This document shows, piece by piece, positions 1 to 8,979 of a DNA stretch of 27,658 nucleotides. Source of the stretch: an uncultured Streptococcus sp. (lineage in GTDB: Bacteria; Bacillota; Bacilli; Lactobacillales; Streptococcaceae). Made by a program: the position numbers and the translations under genes. Under the pieces are notes generated by a model. That model searched no databases. It saw only the letters and a list, made by a program, of their open reading frames with translations, and was not told the origin of the DNA. The DNA lies in the NCBI GenBank assembly GCA_902461025.1, contig CABPWC010000009.1, forward strand, positions 1 to 27,658, given 5' to 3'. The first letter of the stretch is position 1. Every line of letters starts with the position of its first letter.

Positions 1-389
1 AAGAAGGTTTGGACTTGAAAACTCCAATCGTTGAATTTTACTACAAAAACGATGATTTGGATGATCCATTTATCAATGATGAGCATGTGAAGTTTTTGGA
101 TATTGCCAATGATGAACAAATCGCTTATATCAAGGAAGAAACGCGTCGTATCAATGGATTGCTGAAAGATTGGTTTGCGCAAATTGGTCTTCGTTTGATT
201 GATTTCAAATTGGAATTCGGTTTTGATAAGGATGGCAAAATCATCTTGGCAGACGAATTCTCTCCAGATAACTGCCGCCTTTGGGATGCTGAAGGGCACC
301 ACATGGACAAGGATGTTTTTCGTAGAGATTTGGGCAGTCTAACGGATGTTTATAAGGTCGTGTTAGAGAAGTTGCAGGGATTGAAGTAA
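1..389 (+). CDS. purC: Phosphoribosylaminoimidazole-succinocarboxamide synthase, C-terminal part
   Basis: This is the 3' part of SAICAR synthetase, which ligates aspartate to CAIR using ATP in cytoplasmic purine synthesis. The reading frame is open from base 3, so the gene enters from the left; the TTG at base 9 is an internal codon, not a start. About 128 residues remain of a family usually near 235. Typical SAICAR synthetase segments are visible: EFYYKNDDLDDPFIND, then GLRLIDFKLEFGF and ADEFSPDNCRLWD, the last being the conserved acidic/Asn stretch near the active site. It lies 55 bases upstream of purL on the same strand, as in streptococcal pur operons. The operon promoter must lie outside the window. 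Confidence 0.96.
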   Translation, partial: EGLDLKTPIVEFYYKNDDLDDPFINDEHVKFLDIANDEQIAYIKEETRRINGLLKDWFAQIGLRLIDFKLEFGFDKDGKIILADEFSPDNCRLWDAEGHHMDKDVFRRDLGSLTDVYKVVLEKLQGLK

Positions 390-444
390 AGTTTTACTTG
401 GTCGTCACTACAATCTTTAAGTAGAAATAGATAAAGGAACTAAA

Positions 445-3400
445 ATGGATAAACGTATTTTCGTTGAGAAAAAAGCTGATTTTCGTGTCAAATCTGACTC
501 TTTAGTAAAAGAATTACAGCATAATCTTCAGTTGAAAACTTTGAATGATCTTCGGATTGTTCAGGTTTACGATGTCTTTAATTTGGCAGAGGACTTGTTT
601 GCGCGTGCGGAAAAACACATCTTCTCTGAGCAAGTGACCGATACTGTTTTGGATGAAGCTGAGGTTAAGGCTGATCTTGAGAAGTATGCTTTCTTTGCTA
701 TCGAAAGTTTGCCTGGTCAATTTGATCAACGTGCGGCATCTTCACAGGAAGCTTTGCTTTTGCTTGGTAGTTCAAATGATGTAACGGTGAACACAGCGCA
801 ACTTTACTTGGTTAACAAGGATATTGATGCGAATGAGTTGGAAGCTGTCAAAAACTACCTCTTGAACCCAGTGGATTCTCGTTTCAAAGACATCACTGTT
901 GGCATTGCTAAACAGGATTTCTCTGAGTCTGACAAGACCATTCCAAGTTTGGATTTCTTTGAAACTTATACGGCAGAAGATTTTGCACAGTATAAGGCAG
1001 AACAAGGACTGGCCATGGAAGTGGATGACCTTCTCTTCATTCAAGACTATTTCAAGTCAATTGGACGTGTGCCAACTGAGACTGAGTTGAAGGTGTTGGA
1101 TACTTACTGGTCTGACCACTGTCGTCACACAACTTTCGAGACTGAGTTGAAAAACATCGACTTCTCAGCTTCTAAATTTGAAAAACAATTGCAAGCGACT
1201 TATGACAAGTATATTGCCATGCGTGATGAGTTGGGACGTACAGAAAAACCTCAAACCTTGATGGATATGGCGACTATTTTTGGTCGTTATGAGCGTGCCA
1301 ATGGTCGTTTGGACGACATGGAAGTGTCTGATGAAATCAATGCCTGCTCCGTTGAAATTGAAGTGGATGTCAATGGTGTGAAAGAACCATGGCTTCTCAT
1401 GTTCAAAAACGAAACTCACAACCACCCTACGGAGATCGAACCATTTGGTGGAGCGGCAACTTGTATCGGTGGTGCCATTCGTGACCCATTGTCAGGTCGC
1501 TCCTACGTTTACCAAGCCATGCGTATTTCAGGTGCTGGCGATATTACAGCTCCAATTTCAGAAACTCGCGCTGGGAAATTGCCACAACAAGTGATTTCTA
1601 AAACAGCGGCTCACGGTTATTCTTCATATGGGAACCAAATTGGTCTTGCGACGACCTATGTTCGTGAATACTTCCACCCAGGTTTCGTTGCTAAGCGTAT
1701 GGAGCTAGGTGCCGTAGTCGGTGCGGCTCCTAAGGAAAATGTTGTCCGTGAAAAACCTGAAGCAGGTGATGTGATTATCTTGCTCGGAGGTAAGACTGGA
1801 CGTGATGGTGTTGGTGGTGCGACAGGTTCTTCTAAAGTTCAAACGGTTGAATCTGTTGAAACAGCAGGCGCTGAGGTTCAAAAAGGAAATGCCATTGAAG
1901 AACGTAAGATTCAACGTCTTTTCCGTAATGGGGACGTGACACGTCTGATCAAGAAATCAAATGACTTTGGTGCTGGTGGTGTCTGTGTAGCTATCGGTGA
2001 ATTGGCAGATGGTCTTGAAATTGACCTGGACAAAGTGCCATTGAAATACCAAGGCTTGAACGGCACAGAAATTGCCATCTCTGAATCTCAAGAACGGATG
2101 GCCGTAGTGGTTCGTCCAGAAGATGTAGATGCCTTTGTTGCAGCATGTAATAAAGAAAATATTGATGCTGTTGTCGTAGCGACAGTGACTGAAAAACCAA
2201 ATCTTGTCATGCACTGGAATGGTGAAACCATCGTTGATTTGGAACGTCGTTTCCTTGATACAAACGGTGTACGTGTGGTTGTAGATGCTAAGGTGGTTGA
2301 CAAGGATGTCAAGCTTCCAGAAGAACGTCAAACATCTGCTGAAACCCTTGAAGCTGATACTCTTGAAGTCTTGGCTGACCTTAACCATGCCAGTCAAAAA
2401 GGTTTACAAACCATCTTTGATAGCTCAGTTGGTCGTTCAACAGTCAATCACCCACTTGGTGGTCGCTACCAAATCACACCAACTGAAGCTTCTGTACAGA
2501 AATTGCCAGTCCAACATGGTGTGACAACAACTGCTTCTGTTATGGCGCAAGGATTCAACCCTTATGTAGCAGAATGGTCTCCATATCATGGCGCTGCTTA
2601 TGCAGTCATCGAAGCAACAGCTCGTTTGGTTGCTGCTGGTGCAAACTGGTCTAAGGCTCGTTTCTCTTATCAAGAATATTTCGAGCGTATGGATAAACAA
2701 GCAGAGCGTTTTGGTCAACCAGTAGCTGCTCTTCTTGGATCTATTGAAGCTCAGATTCAACTTGCTTTGCCATCTATCGGTGGTAAGGACTCTATGTCTG
2801 GTACCTTTGAAGAATTGACAGTACCACCAACCTTGGTTGCTTTTGGGGTAACAACTGCAGATAGCCGTAAGGTTCTTTCTCCAGAATTCAAAGCTACTGG
2901 TGAAAATATTTACTACATTCCTGGTCAAGCTTTGGCACAAGAAATTGACTTCGATCTCATCAAGTCTAACTTTGCTAAGTTTGAAGCCATCCAAGCTGAT
3001 CATAAAGTCACATCTGCATCAGCTGTCAAATATGGAGGTGTCCTTGAAGCACTTGCACTTGCAAGTTTTGGTAACCATATTGGTGCCACTGTAGCCCTTG
3101 AAAATCTTAAGACTGCCTTGACAGCTCAACTGGGTGGATTCGTCTTCACATCTCCGGAAGAGATTTCAGGTGTTGCCAAGATTGGACAAACAGCAGCTGA
3201 CTTTACACTTACTGTCAATGGTGTAACGCTTGATGGACACAAACTTGACAGTGCCTTCCAAGGTAAATTGGAAGAGGTTTACCCAACGGAATTTGCACAA
3301 GCAACTGAGTTGGAAGAAGTGCCTACTGTAACATCAGATGCAGTTATCAAAGCTAAAGAAACAGTTGAGACACCAGTGGTTTACATCCCAGTATTCCCAG

Positions 3401-4170
3401 GTACTAACTCTGAGTACGATTCAGCTAAGGCCTTTGAAAAAGAAGGTGCGAAAGTCAACTTAGTACCATTTGTCACATTGAATGAAGAGGCTATTGTCAA
3501 GTCTGTTGACACAATGGTTGACAATATCGGAAAAGCCAACATTATCTTCTTTGCAGGTGGCTTCTCAGCCGCTGACGAACCTGATGGATCAGCTAAATTC
3601 ATCGTTAATATCTTGCTTAACGAAAAAGTACGTGCAGCTATCGATAGCTTCATCGAAGGTGGTGGTTTGATTATCGGTATCTGTAACGGATTCCAAGCCC
3701 TTGTTAAATCAGGTCTTCTTCCATACGGTAACTTTGAAGATGCAAGTAGCACCAGTCCAACCCTCTTCTACAATGATGCTAACCAACACGTGGCCAAGAT
3801 GGTTGAGACACGTATTGCCAACACCAACTCACCATGGCTTGCCGGAGTAGAAGTTGGTGACATCCATGCCATCCCAGTATCACATGGTGAAGGTAAATTT
3901 GTCGTGACAGCTGAGGAATTTGCAGAGCTTCGTGACAATGGTCAAATCTTTACCCAATATGTTGACTTCGAAGGTAAACCAAGCATGGATTCAAAATACA
4001 ATCCTAACGGATCTGTGAATGCTATCGAAGGTATCACAAGCAAGAATGGTCAAATTATTGGTAAGATGGGTCACTCAGAACGTTTCGAAGACGGTCTCTT
4101 CCAAAATATTCCAGGCAATAAAGATCAACATCTCTTTGCATCAGCGGTTAAATACTTTACTGGAGAATAA
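445..4170 (+). CDS. purL: Phosphoribosylformylglycinamidine synthase, single-chain PurL
   Basis: FGAM synthase converts FGAR, glutamine and ATP to FGAM. At 1241 residues it is the long single-chain form, with the glutaminase fused to the synthetase, unlike the separate PurS/PurL/PurQ of Bacillus. The ATP-binding synthetase motif ETHNHPTEIEPFGGAAT begins at residue 323. A second AIRS-like half follows (around 'GVTTTASVMAQGFNP' and 'SIGGKDSMSGTFEEL'). The C-terminal class I glutamine amidotransferase domain starts near residue 970; its predicted triad is Cys1080 (GICNG), His1210 and Glu1212 (GHSERFEDG). The ATG at 445 follows AAAGGAA by about five bases. It sits between purC and purF in one transcription unit. 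The reading frame is intact and complete. Confidence 0.98.
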   Translation: MDKRIFVEKKADFRVKSDSLVKELQHNLQLKTLNDLRIVQVYDVFNLAEDLFARAEKHIFSEQVTDTVLDEAEVKADLEKYAFFAIESLPGQFDQRAASSQEALLLLGSSNDVTVNTAQLYLVNKDIDANELEAVKNYLLNPVDSRFKDITVGIAKQDFSESDKTIPSLDFFETYTAEDFAQYKAEQGLAMEVDDLLFIQDYFKSIGRVPTETELKVLDTYWSDHCRHTTFETELKNIDFSASKFEKQLQATYDKYIAMRDELGRTEKPQTLMDMATIFGRYERANGRLDDMEVSDEINACSVEIEVDVNGVKEPWLLMFKNETHNHPTEIEPFGGAATCIGGAIRDPLSGRSYVYQAMRISGAGDITAPISETRAGKLPQQVISKTAAHGYSSYGNQIGLATTYVREYFHPGFVAKRMELGAVVGAAPKENVVREKPEAGDVIILLGGKTGRDGVGGATGSSKVQTVESVETAGAEVQKGNAIEERKIQRLFRNGDVTRLIKKSNDFGAGGVCVAIGELADGLEIDLDKVPLKYQGLNGTEIAISESQERMAVVVRPEDVDAFVAACNKENIDAVVVATVTEKPNLVMHWNGETIVDLERRFLDTNGVRVVVDAKVVDKDVKLPEERQTSAETLEADTLEVLADLNHASQKGLQTIFDSSVGRSTVNHPLGGRYQITPTEASVQKLPVQHGVTTTASVMAQGFNPYVAEWSPYHGAAYAVIEATARLVAAGANWSKARFSYQEYFERMDKQAERFGQPVAALLGSIEAQIQLALPSIGGKDSMSGTFEELTVPPTLVAFGVTTADSRKVLSPEFKATGENIYYIPGQALAQEIDFDLIKSNFAKFEAIQADHKVTSASAVKYGGVLEALALASFGNHIGATVALENLKTALTAQLGGFVFTSPEEISGVAKIGQTAADFTLTVNGVTLDGHKLDSAFQGKLEEVYPTEFAQATELEEVPTVTSDAVIKAKETVETPVVYIPVFPGTNSEYDSAKAFEKEGAKVNLVPFVTLNEEAIVKSVDTMVDNIGKANIIFFAGGFSAADEPDGSAKFIVNILLNEKVRAAIDSFIEGGGLIIGICNGFQALVKSGLLPYGNFEDASSTSPTLFYNDANQHVAKMVETRIANTNSPWLAGVEVGDIHAIPVSHGEGKFVVTAEEFAELRDNGQIFTQYVDFEGKPSMDSKYNPNGSVNAIEGITSKNGQIIGKMGHSERFEDGLFQNIPGNKDQHLFASAVKYFTGE

Positions 4171-4182
4171 AAGGTATATAAA

Positions 4183-5625
4183 ATGACATACGAAGTAAAA
4201 TCTCTTAATGAAGAATGTGGTGTTTTTGGTATCTGGGGTCACCCAGACGCTGCCAAATTGACCTATTTTGGACTCCATAGTCTTCAGCACCGTGGTCAGG
4301 AGGGGGCAGGAATCCTCTCCAATGACCAAGGGAAATTGAAGCGTCATCGTGATATGGGGCTTTTATCAGAAGTCTTCAAAAATCCTGCTAATTTGGATAA
4401 ATTGACAGGGACTGGAGCAATTGGACACGTGCGTTATGCGACTGCGGGAGAAGCTTCTGTAGACAATATCCAACCTTTCCTCTTCCGCTTTCACGATATG
4501 CAGTTTGGTCTGGCTCATAATGGGAATCTGACCAATGCAGAATCTCTCAAGCAAGAATTGGAACAAAGAGGGGCAATCTTCAGCTCAACTTCAGATTCAG
4601 AAATTTTGGCTCATCTTATTCGCCGTAGCCACAATCCAAATTTGATGGGAAAAATCAAGGAAGCACTTAGTCTTGTCAAAGGTGGTTTCGCTTATCTCTT
4701 GATGTTTGAAGATAAGTTAATTGCAGCCCTTGATCCAAATGGCTTCCGACCTCTATCAATCGGGAAAATGGCTAATGGAGCAGTTGTTGTTTCATCTGAA
4801 ACCTGTGCATTTGAGGTAATCGGTGCTGAGTGGATTCGCGATGTGAAACCAGGCGAGATTGTCATTATTGACGACAATGGTATCCAGTATGATAGCTACA
4901 CAAACGATACTCAGTTGGCTATCTGTTCCATGGAGTATATCTATTTTGCTCGTCCTGACTCCAATATCCATGGTGTCAATGTCCATACAGCCCGTAAGCG
5001 AATGGGAGCTCAATTGGCACGCGAGTTCAAGCACGAAGCTGATATCGTAGTCGGTGTGCCAAACTCCTCTCTCAGCGCAGCTATGGGCTTTGCTGAAGAA
5101 TCAGGTCTACCAAATGAAATGGGTCTCATCAAGAACCAATATACCCAACGTACATTTATCCAGCCAACTCAAGAATTGCGTGAGCAAGGGGTTCGGATGA
5201 AACTTTCTGCCGTTTCTGGTGTCGTGAAAGGCAAGCGTGTTGTCATGATTGATGACTCCATTGTACGAGGAACAACATCTCGTCGCATTGTCCAACTTTT
5301 GAAAGAAGCGGGGGCATCAGAAGTGCACGTTGCCATCGGGAGTCCTGCTCTTGCCTATCCATGTTTTTACGGGATTGATATCCAGACACGTCAGGAGCTG
5401 ATTGCGGCCAATCATACCGTTGAGGAAACTTGCCAAATCATTGGTGCGGATAGCCTGACCTATCTTTCAATTGATGGCTTGATTAACTCTATTGGGATTG
5501 AAACAGATGCGCCAAATGGCGGTCTCTGTGTGGCTTACTTTGATGGGAAATATCCAACTCCTCTCTATGACTATGAAGAAGAATATCGTAGAAGTTTGGA
5601 AGAAAAAACGAGTTTTTACAAATAA
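4183..5625 (+). CDS. purF: Amidophosphoribosyltransferase
   Basis: This enzyme makes phosphoribosylamine from PRPP and glutamine, the committed step of purine synthesis. It is 480 residues long. An 11-residue propeptide (MTYEVKSLNEE) precedes Cys12, the N-terminal nucleophile of the Ntn-type glutaminase, in CGVFGIWGH; this propeptide is typical of Bacillus-type enzymes. The PRPP-binding loop VVMIDDSIVRGTTSRR spans roughly residues 353-368, with Asp357/Asp358. Of the four cysteines that bind a 4Fe-4S cluster in the B. subtilis enzyme, three have counterparts (Cys248, Cys394, Cys449), while the fourth position is Tyr452 (CVAY instead of CLAC). Only 12 bases separate it from purL, with AAAGG upstream of the start. 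End-product control by AMP/GMP nucleotides is known for the family. Confidence 0.98.
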   Translation: MTYEVKSLNEECGVFGIWGHPDAAKLTYFGLHSLQHRGQEGAGILSNDQGKLKRHRDMGLLSEVFKNPANLDKLTGTGAIGHVRYATAGEASVDNIQPFLFRFHDMQFGLAHNGNLTNAESLKQELEQRGAIFSSTSDSEILAHLIRRSHNPNLMGKIKEALSLVKGGFAYLLMFEDKLIAALDPNGFRPLSIGKMANGAVVVSSETCAFEVIGAEWIRDVKPGEIVIIDDNGIQYDSYTNDTQLAICSMEYIYFARPDSNIHGVNVHTARKRMGAQLAREFKHEADIVVGVPNSSLSAAMGFAEESGLPNEMGLIKNQYTQRTFIQPTQELREQGVRMKLSAVSGVVKGKRVVMIDDSIVRGTTSRRIVQLLKEAGASEVHVAIGSPALAYPCFYGIDIQTRQELIAANHTVEETCQIIGADSLTYLSIDGLINSIGIETDAPNGGLCVAYFDGKYPTPLYDYEEEYRRSLEEKTSFYK

Positions 5626-5661
5626 AATTTCCCATTGAAGGAAAGGAAAAGGAATAAACAA

Positions 5662-6684
5662 ATGACAAATAAGAATGCGTATGCTCAATCGGGTGTGGAC
5701 GTTGAAGCGGGTTATGAGGTTGTAGAACGGATCAAAAAACACGTTGCCCGTACAGAGCGTGCAGGTGTCATGGGAGCTCTTGGTGGTTTCGGTGGCATGT
5801 TTGACCTTTCAAAAACAGGTGTCAAAGAACCTGTTTTGATCTCAGGTACAGATGGTGTTGGTACTAAACTCATGCTGGCTATTAAGTACGACAAACACGA
5901 TACCATCGGTCAAGACTGTGTGGCCATGTGTGTTAACGATATCATCGCTGCAGGTGCAGAGCCTCTTTACTTCTTGGACTACGTCGCAACTGGTAAAAAT
6001 GAACCAGCTAAGCTAGAACAAGTGGTTGCTGGTGTGGCCGAAGGGTGTGTGCAAGCTGGTGCAGCCCTCATCGGTGGTGAAACTGCTGAAATGCCTGGTA
6101 TGTACGGTGAAGACGACTATGACTTGGCTGGATTTGCGGTCGGTGTTGCTGAAAAAAGCCAAATCATCGACGGTTCAAAAGTAGCAGAGGGAGACGTGCT
6201 TCTTGGTCTTGCTTCAAGCGGTATCCATTCAAATGGTTATTCCCTTGTTCGTCGTGTCTTTGCTGATTACACAGGTGAGGAAGTCCTCCCAGAACTGGAA
6301 GGTAAAAAACTCAAAGAGGTTCTTTTGGAGCCAACTCGTATCTACGTCAAAGCAGTTTTACCACTCATCAAAGAAGAATTAGTTAACGGTATTGCCCACA
6401 TCACAGGTGGTGGTTTCATCGAAAATGTCCCACGGATGTTCGCGGATGACTTGGCTGCTGAAATTGACGAAAGCAAAGTCCCAGTCCTTCCAATTTTCAA
6501 AGCCCTTGAAAAATATGGCCAAATTAAACACGAAGAAATGTTTGAAATCTTTAACATGGGAATTGGTCTCATGCTTGCGGTGAAGCCAGAATATGTGAAA
6601 CGTGTCAAAGAACTTCTCGACGAGCCTGTGTATGAAATCGGTCGAATTGTGAAGAAGACAGATGCTAGTGTGGTGATTAAATAA
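5662..6684 (+). CDS. purM: Phosphoribosylformylglycinamidine cyclo-ligase (AIR synthetase)
   Basis: PurM closes the imidazole ring, converting FGAM to AIR with ATP. The protein has 340 residues from the ATG at 5662, which follows a GAAAGGAAAAGGA stretch; a longer frame from a TTG at 5635 would run through this ribosome binding site and is rejected. Characteristic motifs are NAYAQSGVDVEAGYE at the N-terminus, ISGTDGVGTKLMLA in the glycine-rich nucleotide region, and GGETAEMPGMYGEDDYDLAGF, the strongly conserved AIRS family segment. It lies 36 bases after purF, and its stop overlaps the purN start as TAATG, so purM and purN are probably translationally coupled. Confidence 0.98.
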   Translation: MTNKNAYAQSGVDVEAGYEVVERIKKHVARTERAGVMGALGGFGGMFDLSKTGVKEPVLISGTDGVGTKLMLAIKYDKHDTIGQDCVAMCVNDIIAAGAEPLYFLDYVATGKNEPAKLEQVVAGVAEGCVQAGAALIGGETAEMPGMYGEDDYDLAGFAVGVAEKSQIIDGSKVAEGDVLLGLASSGIHSNGYSLVRRVFADYTGEEVLPELEGKKLKEVLLEPTRIYVKAVLPLIKEELVNGIAHITGGGFIENVPRMFADDLAAEIDESKVPVLPIFKALEKYGQIKHEEMFEIFNMGIGLMLAVKPEYVKRVKELLDEPVYEIGRIVKKTDASVVIK

Positions 6685-7238
6685 TGGCTAAAAAAATTGC
6701 TGTTTTTGCCTCTGGCAACGGCTCAAACTTCCAGGTGATTGCGGAACAATTTCCAGTGGAGTTTGTCTTTTCAGATCATCGGGATGCCTACGTACTGGAG
6801 CGAGCAGAAAAACTTGGAGTTTTATCCTATGCCTTCGAACTCAAGGAGTTTGAGAGCAAGGCAGACTACGAAGCAGCTATTGTCGAGCTTTTGGATGAGC
6901 ACCAGATTGACTTGGTGTGTCTGGCCGGCTACATGAAAATCGTCGGTCCAACCTTGCTAGCAGCCTACGAAGGACGTATCATCAATATTCACCCGGCTTA
7001 CCTTCCAGAATTTCCAGGAGCTCATGGCATTGAAGATGCTTGGAATGCAGGTGTTGATCAGTCTGGCGTGACCATTCACTGGGTGGATTCTGGCGTTGAT
7101 ACTGGCAAGGTCATCAAACAAGTCCGTGTCCCACGCTTTGAAGGGGATACTCTTGATACTTTCGAAACTCGTATCCACGAAACAGAGTATAAGCTCTACC
7201 CAGAAGTCTTGGAACATTTGGGAGTTGCACGAAAATAA
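6684..7238 (+). CDS. purN: Phosphoribosylglycinamide formyltransferase 1
   Basis: GAR transformylase transfers a formyl group from 10-formyltetrahydrofolate to GAR, giving FGAR. It is 184 residues, the normal size. Visible motifs are the phosphate-binding FASGNGSNFQ at residues 8-17, the active-site block NIHPAYLPEFPGAHG carrying the conserved Asn and His, and TIHWVDSGVDTGKVI containing the catalytic Asp region. The start ATG shares one base with the purM stop, and no strong separate ribosome binding site is needed or seen. In the pneumococcal gene order I remember, a vanZ-family gene follows purN; here only 73 bases separate purN from purH. Confidence 0.97.
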   Translation: MAKKIAVFASGNGSNFQVIAEQFPVEFVFSDHRDAYVLERAEKLGVLSYAFELKEFESKADYEAAIVELLDEHQIDLVCLAGYMKIVGPTLLAAYEGRIINIHPAYLPEFPGAHGIEDAWNAGVDQSGVTIHWVDSGVDTGKVIKQVRVPRFEGDTLDTFETRIHETEYKLYPEVLEHLGVARK

Positions 7239-7250
7239 GGAAGAGCTAGA

Positions 7251-7319
7251 GTGGAACGAAAATTTTTGACTGTAGCAGAGAAAGAACTTTTTAAAAAGGA
7301 AAAGAGAGAAAATGACTAA
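7251..7319 (+). CDS. Possible 22-residue peptide between purN and purH
   Basis: A GTG-initiated frame (VERKFLTVAEKELFKKEKRE, then ND) begins 12 bases after purN behind GGAAGAGC, a plausible ribosome binding site. Its stop overlaps the purH start by eight bases, an arrangement suited to translational coupling. It is short, charged, and resembles no family I recognise. It occupies the place where pneumococci carry a vanZ-family gene as I recall, so it may be a remnant of that gene, a coupling leader for purH, or chance. Sequence alone cannot decide. Confidence 0.25.
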   Translation: MERKFLTVAEKELFKKEKREND

Positions 7320-8859
7320 ACGCGCACTAATTAGTGTCTCAGACAAAGCGGGCATCGTTGAATTTGCCCAAGAACTCAAAAAACTTGGTTGGGATATCAT
7401 CTCAACGGGTGGTACCAAGGTTGCCCTTGACAATGCTGGGGTAGATACCATTGCCATTGACGATGTGACTGGATTCCCAGAAATGATGGACGGTCGTGTC
7501 AAGACCCTCCACCCAAATATCCACGGTGGGCTTCTCGCTCGTCGTGATCTCGATAGTCACCTAGAGGCGGCTAAGGTCAATAATATTGAACTTATCGACC
7601 TTGTTGTGGTTAACCTTTACCCATTCAAGGAAACCATCCTCAAACCTGACGTGACATACGCTGACGCGGTTGAAAACATCGATATCGGTGGGCCATCAAT
7701 GCTTCGTTCAGCAGCGAAGAATCACGCCGGCGTAACAGTTGTGGTGGATCCTGCTGACTATGCTGTGGTTTTGGAAGAATTGGCAGCGAAGGGCGAAACC
7801 ACTTACGAAACGCGTCAACGTTTGGCGGCTAAGGTTTTCCGTCACACAGCGGCTTATGATGCCTTGATTGCAGAATATTTCACAGCTCAAGTGGGTGAAA
7901 ACAAACCTGAAAAACTCACTCTGACCTATGACCTTAAACAACCAATGCGTTACGGCGAAAACCCTCAACAGGATGCCGATTTCTATCAAAAAGCCTTACC
8001 AACGGATTATTCGATTGCTTCAGCTAAACAGCTTAACGGTAAAGAATTGTCATTCAACAATATCCGTGATGCTGACGCTGCCATTCGTATCATTCGTGAT
8101 TTCAAAGAACGTCCAACCGTTGTGGCTCTCAAACACATGAATCCATGTGGAATCGGTCAGGCTGACGATATCGAAACAGCTTGGGACTATGCTTATGAGT
8201 CTGACCCAGTTTCTATCTTCGGTGGGATCGTTGTTCTTAACCGTGAGGTGGATGCTGCGACAGCTGAGAAGATGCACGGTGTTTTCCTTGAAATCATCAT
8301 CGCACCAAGCTATACGGATGAAGCGCTAGCCATTTTGACTAACAAAAAGAAAAACTTGCGCATCCTTGAGTTGCCATTTGATGCTCAAGACGCTAGTGAA
8401 GTGGAAGCAGAATACACAGGAGTTGTCGGCGGCCTTCTCGTTCAAAATCAAGACGTGGTGAAAGAAAGTCCAGCTGACTGGCAAGTGGTAACCAAACGCC
8501 AACCGACGGAGACAGAAGCGACAGCTCTAGAGTTTGCATGGAAAGCTATTAAATACGTCAAATCAAATGGAATCATCGTGACTAATGACCACATGACACT
8601 TGGTGTTGGACCTGGCCAAACCAATCGTGTGGCTTCAGTTCGTATCGCCATTGAGCAAGCTAAAGACCGTCTTGACGGCGCAGTTCTTGCTTCAGATGCC
8701 TTCTTCCCATTTGCAGATAACGTAGAAGAAATCGCCAAAGCAGGTATCAAGGCCATCATCCAGCCGGGTGGTTCCGTCCGTGACCAAGAATCTATCGAAG
8801 CAGCTGACAAATATGGCTTGACCATGGTCTTCACAGGAGTGAGACATTTTAGACATTAA
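7312..8859 (+). CDS. purH: Bifunctional AICAR formyltransferase/IMP cyclohydrolase
   Basis: PurH catalyses the last two steps to IMP: formylation of AICAR and ring closure. At 515 residues it has the full bifunctional length. The N-terminal IMP cyclohydrolase (about residues 1-200, methylglyoxal-synthase-like fold) shows ALISVSDKAGIVEFA, STGGT and DGRVKTLHPNIHGGLLARR. The formyltransferase half (about 200-515) shows RYGENPQQDADFY and KHMNPCGIG, with the conserved Lys274-His275 pair, and ends with VFTGVRHFRH. An AAAGAGAGAAA stretch precedes the ATG. It is the last gene before a terminator-like hairpin, so the purC-to-purH unit probably ends here at least in part. Confidence 0.98.
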   Translation: MTKRALISVSDKAGIVEFAQELKKLGWDIISTGGTKVALDNAGVDTIAIDDVTGFPEMMDGRVKTLHPNIHGGLLARRDLDSHLEAAKVNNIELIDLVVVNLYPFKETILKPDVTYADAVENIDIGGPSMLRSAAKNHAGVTVVVDPADYAVVLEELAAKGETTYETRQRLAAKVFRHTAAYDALIAEYFTAQVGENKPEKLTLTYDLKQPMRYGENPQQDADFYQKALPTDYSIASAKQLNGKELSFNNIRDADAAIRIIRDFKERPTVVALKHMNPCGIGQADDIETAWDYAYESDPVSIFGGIVVLNREVDAATAEKMHGVFLEIIIAPSYTDEALAILTNKKKNLRILELPFDAQDASEVEAEYTGVVGGLLVQNQDVVKESPADWQVVTKRQPTETEATALEFAWKAIKYVKSNGIIVTNDHMTLGVGPGQTNRVASVRIAIEQAKDRLDGAVLASDAFFPFADNVEEIAKAGIKAIIQPGGSVRDQESIEAADKYGLTMVFTGVRHFRH

Positions 8860-8864
8860 AAAAC

Positions 8865-8897
8865 AAAAGGGAGGGAAACAGTTTCTTTCCTTTTTTT
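8865..8897 (+). terminator. Rho-independent terminator after purH
   Basis: Six bases after the purH stop, bases 8868-8878 can pair with 8882-8892 in continuous register around a three-base CAG loop (11 pairs, three of them G-U), followed by a T run to 8897. The G-U pairs make it a moderate terminator, so some readthrough into purD is likely. Confidence 0.7.
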
Positions 8898-8902
8898 GCT
8901 TT

Positions 8903-8947
8903 AAAAGCGAAACAAAACAAGATTAAAACGAACGTTTGTGGTATAAT
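8903..8947 (+). promoter_or_regulatory. purD promoter (extended -10) with PurBox-like repeats
   Basis: TGGTATAAT at 8939-8947 is an extended -10 hexamer, 33 bases before the purD start. No good -35 is seen at the usual spacing, which fits an extended -10 promoter. Two similar AAAA(G)CGAA elements lie upstream: AAAAGCGAAAC from 8903 and AAAACGAACGTTT from 8925, with their CGAA cores 21 bases apart (about two helical turns). The second partly matches the firmicute PurR box (AWWWCCGAACWWT), about 10 of 13 positions. PurR control is inferred; the promoter call is stronger than the operator call. Confidence 0.6.
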
Positions 8948-8979
8948 ATTGGTAAATAATTCGCAAAAGAGGTTGAAAG

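Noticed and set aside
2437..3003. 188-codon open frame on the - strand inside purL
   Set aside because: It lies fully opposite a well-conserved enzyme, has no ribosome binding site that stands out, and the translation resembles no protein family; codon bias of purL explains it.
5635..5661. Earlier TTG start for purM
   Set aside because: The extra nine codons would be translated from the ribosome binding site of the ATG at 5662 and are not family-like.
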